In this document: positions 31,864 to 32,995 of the stretch, piece by piece
Numbering within the stretch: position 1 is the first letter of the stretch
Layout: every line of letters starts with the position of its first letter
Origin: Shimia litoralis
GTDB taxonomy: Bacteria > Pseudomonadota > Alphaproteobacteria > Rhodobacterales > Rhodobacteraceae
Assembly (NCBI RefSeq): GCF_005518135.1
Contig: NZ_SULI01000019.1
Location: 29,631 to 62,625, forward strand
Length of the DNA stretch: 32,995 nt
Direction: 5' to 3'
The notes under the pieces: model-generated
What the model was told of the DNA's origin: nothing
Databases searched by the model: none
What the model saw: only the letters and a program-made list of their open reading frames with translations
Made by a program: the position numbers and the translations under genes

Positions 31864-32168
31864 CAGCTCTCCTCCGCGAGAATGGCAATATCCACAGCTG
31901 CAGGGGCCACAGCCAGCCTGACCGCATGAACCTGACCGTCAAATGCGACGGTGTAATCCTCGCCAGCTCCAGGGCGGAACAGGGCACCATCGACAAATAC
32001 GTTGACCGGCTTCCATCCAACCGGCAGCGGGAATGTTGTGGTCACGCCATCGCCGGACACCCAGAAAGTGTTCCGGGATTTGAGCCGCGTCTGCACGCCC
32101 AGAATCCCTGCAGACAAGTTTGCCAAGGTGTCTCGCAGGTTGAGGGGCTGTTTGTGTTTTGTGCCCAT
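31863..32168 (-). CDS. Small phage structural-type protein, hypothetical
   Basis: A 101-residue protein. The ATG at 32168 has GGAGG 6 bases upstream; a longer frame from 32207 overlaps the preceding gene and is less likely. Residues 29-90 (LKSRNTFWVSGDGVTTTFPLPVGWKPVNVFVDGALFRPG, EDYTVAFDGQVHAVRLAVAP) are beta-rich. The G-D-G-x-x-T-x-F-x-L-P-x-G pattern is common in phage tail-fibre or head-tail adaptor domains. It lies 13 bases after the LamG-like gene and overlaps the next gene by one base. Confidence 0.65.
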   Translation of the reverse strand: MGTKHKQPLNLRDTLANLSAGILGVQTRLKSRNTFWVSGDGVTTTFPLPVGWKPVNVFVDGALFRPGAGEDYTVAFDGQVHAVRLAVAPAAVDIAILAEES

Positions 32169-32181
32169 TTGAGCCTCCTGA

Positions 32182-32889
32182 TTAGGTGAGAATGATGTCG
32201 CCATCAAAGGCCGACACTTTGGTCCAACTGCCCGGGGTGAACGCGGTGCGCAGCCCTTGCGGGGTCATGACGGTGTGGCCGTCCTGGGTAAGGATGTGGC
32301 GCAGGTCGGTGACGGGATCGACCGCAAGGTCCAGAACGTTGCTGGATGAGCCGCCGATGGTGATGGCCGCACCTGCTTGGAACCAGAGGCGTTCGATGTC
32401 GTGGATGGCCTTGATCTGCGCGGCCGACGGCGCGGATGCGCTGACGCGCCAGAGGCTGTAGCGGGCTTGAGGTTGAGACCAGAATTGGCCGTCCCAATAG
32501 AACTGTCCGATGCGGAGCCCGGAGGGGGCCGAGACCGTCATGCCTGCGGGAACGGCCACGGTCTTTTCGTCTGATCCGTTTACGTTGGTGAAGAACATCC
32601 CGTCTCGGCGTCCCATGGCCACCAGCACCCAGCCAGTATCGTCGACGTAATATGGATGGCTATCCAATGCGGCCGTATGGGTCCCGTCCGAGATCCGAAA
32701 CTGTAATTTGCCAGAGGAAAACAGGCCGGTCAGATAAGAGGTGCCAAAAATACCACCGATCTGATCACTGCTGGTGAACAGCCCGTGCAGACCCGTGTCT
32801 GTGGTCTTGACCCAGCTCATGATGCAGAAATCCCCGGTGCCAAAGTCGAGATCGCTTTGGTTGGGGTGCTCCAGATAGCTGTTGTTTTG
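32182..32889 (-). pseudogene. 3' fragment of a LamG-like phage tail protein, 5' end lost to an IS
   Basis: The frame has an ATG at 32820 (212 residues), but coding continues in frame upstream of it to 32889: NSYLEHPNQSDLDFGTGDFC then IMSWVKTTDTG. The string DFGTGDF followed by a strand W-V-K-T is the usual start of a LamG/concanavalin-like domain, so the ATG is internal. A TAG stop appears at 32890-32892, where the adjoining IS begins. The domain continues through FRISDGTHTAALD, GWVLVAMGRRDGMFFTNVNG and SGLRIGQFYWDGQFW, then a C-terminal piece. The protein was likely a tail-fibre or host-specificity component. Whether any product is made from 32820 is unknown. Confidence 0.75.
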
Positions 32890-32995
32890 CTACCCGCTGA
32901 ATAGCCCCTAGAATTGTAGACGCCTTGTTTGGTAATTTTGGAAGCAAGGAGACAGTGATGTCAGGGATTAGATTTACAGATGAGTTCAAGCGTGA
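32890..32995 (+). mobile_element. IS3-family insertion sequence, left end (cut by window)
   Basis: From about 32890-32898 the sequence stops matching the phage gene. TGAATAGCCCC at 32898-32908 and TGTAGACGCC at 32915-32924 resemble IS3-family end sequences. The exact first base and target duplication cannot be fixed from one end. The transposase OrfA starts at 32958. Confidence 0.65.
32958..32995 (+). CDS. IS3-family transposase OrfA, N-terminal fragment
   Basis: Only the first 12 residues are in the window: MSGIRFTDEFKR. The R-F-T-x-E-F-K-R opening is characteristic of IS3-family OrfA (helix-turn-helix, HTH_Tnp_1). An AAGGAG site (32946-32951) lies 6 bases before the ATG. Confidence 0.8.
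   Translation, partial: MSGIRFTDEFKR

Overview
The window looks like the chromosome of a marine Roseobacter-group alphaproteobacterium (Rhodobacteraceae). The main reasons are a 407-residue 5-aminolevulinate synthase (C4 pathway) behind a perfect FNR/FnrL box, a Bpt-type N-end-rule leucyltransferase, a TakP-like TRAP transporter, DUF2852 and DUF2189 proteins, and a release factor 2 gene without the programmed frameshift. This assignment rests on recalled family resemblance; no search was run.

Layout. 1-1.7 kb: a small membrane protein and an M20 dipeptidase. 1.7-5.7 kb: hemA, a RodZ-like HTH/membrane protein and ispG. 5.7-7.9 kb (minus): an M48 metalloprotease with TPRs followed by a periplasmic DsbA-like thiol oxidoreductase, which together form an envelope protein-quality pair. 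7.9-15.3 kb: a PLP aminotransferase, a periplasmic N-acetylmuramoyl-L-alanine amidase, PBP1A (mrcA) and prfB, interrupted by an opposite-strand DUF418-type membrane protein whose 3' end overlaps mrcA. 15.5-17.9 kb: a DUF2189 membrane protein, an XRE regulator and a small cold-shock-like protein. 17.9-20.4 kb (minus): ilvB-ilvN preceded by a complete transcription attenuator. 20.6-27.4 kb: a NarL-type response regulator and Cache histidine kinase (minus), divergent from a three-gene TRAP transporter (plus). Two matching palindromes lie between the two units. 27.4-29.4 kb (minus): bpt, an RDD membrane protein and a DUF2852 protein. The DUF2852 gene has two related palindromes upstream.

29.5-33.0 kb is accessory DNA: three 11-bp-spaced TGTAGCGC repeats, an unrecognised 187-residue protein, a prophage-type DNA adenine methylase, two small phage tail-region genes, and the 3' part of a LamG-like tail protein broken by an IS3-family element whose transposase gene begins at 32958. 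I read this as one end of a degraded prophage, possibly a Mu-like transposable one. That reading is an inference.

The best-supported regulatory finding is the ilv leader. It has a sigma70-like promoter, a 15-residue leader peptide containing Leu-Val-Val-Ile-Val, an antiterminator stem that starts inside the last leader codons, and a mutually exclusive terminator just before ilvB. No tRNA, rRNA or CRISPR array was seen.
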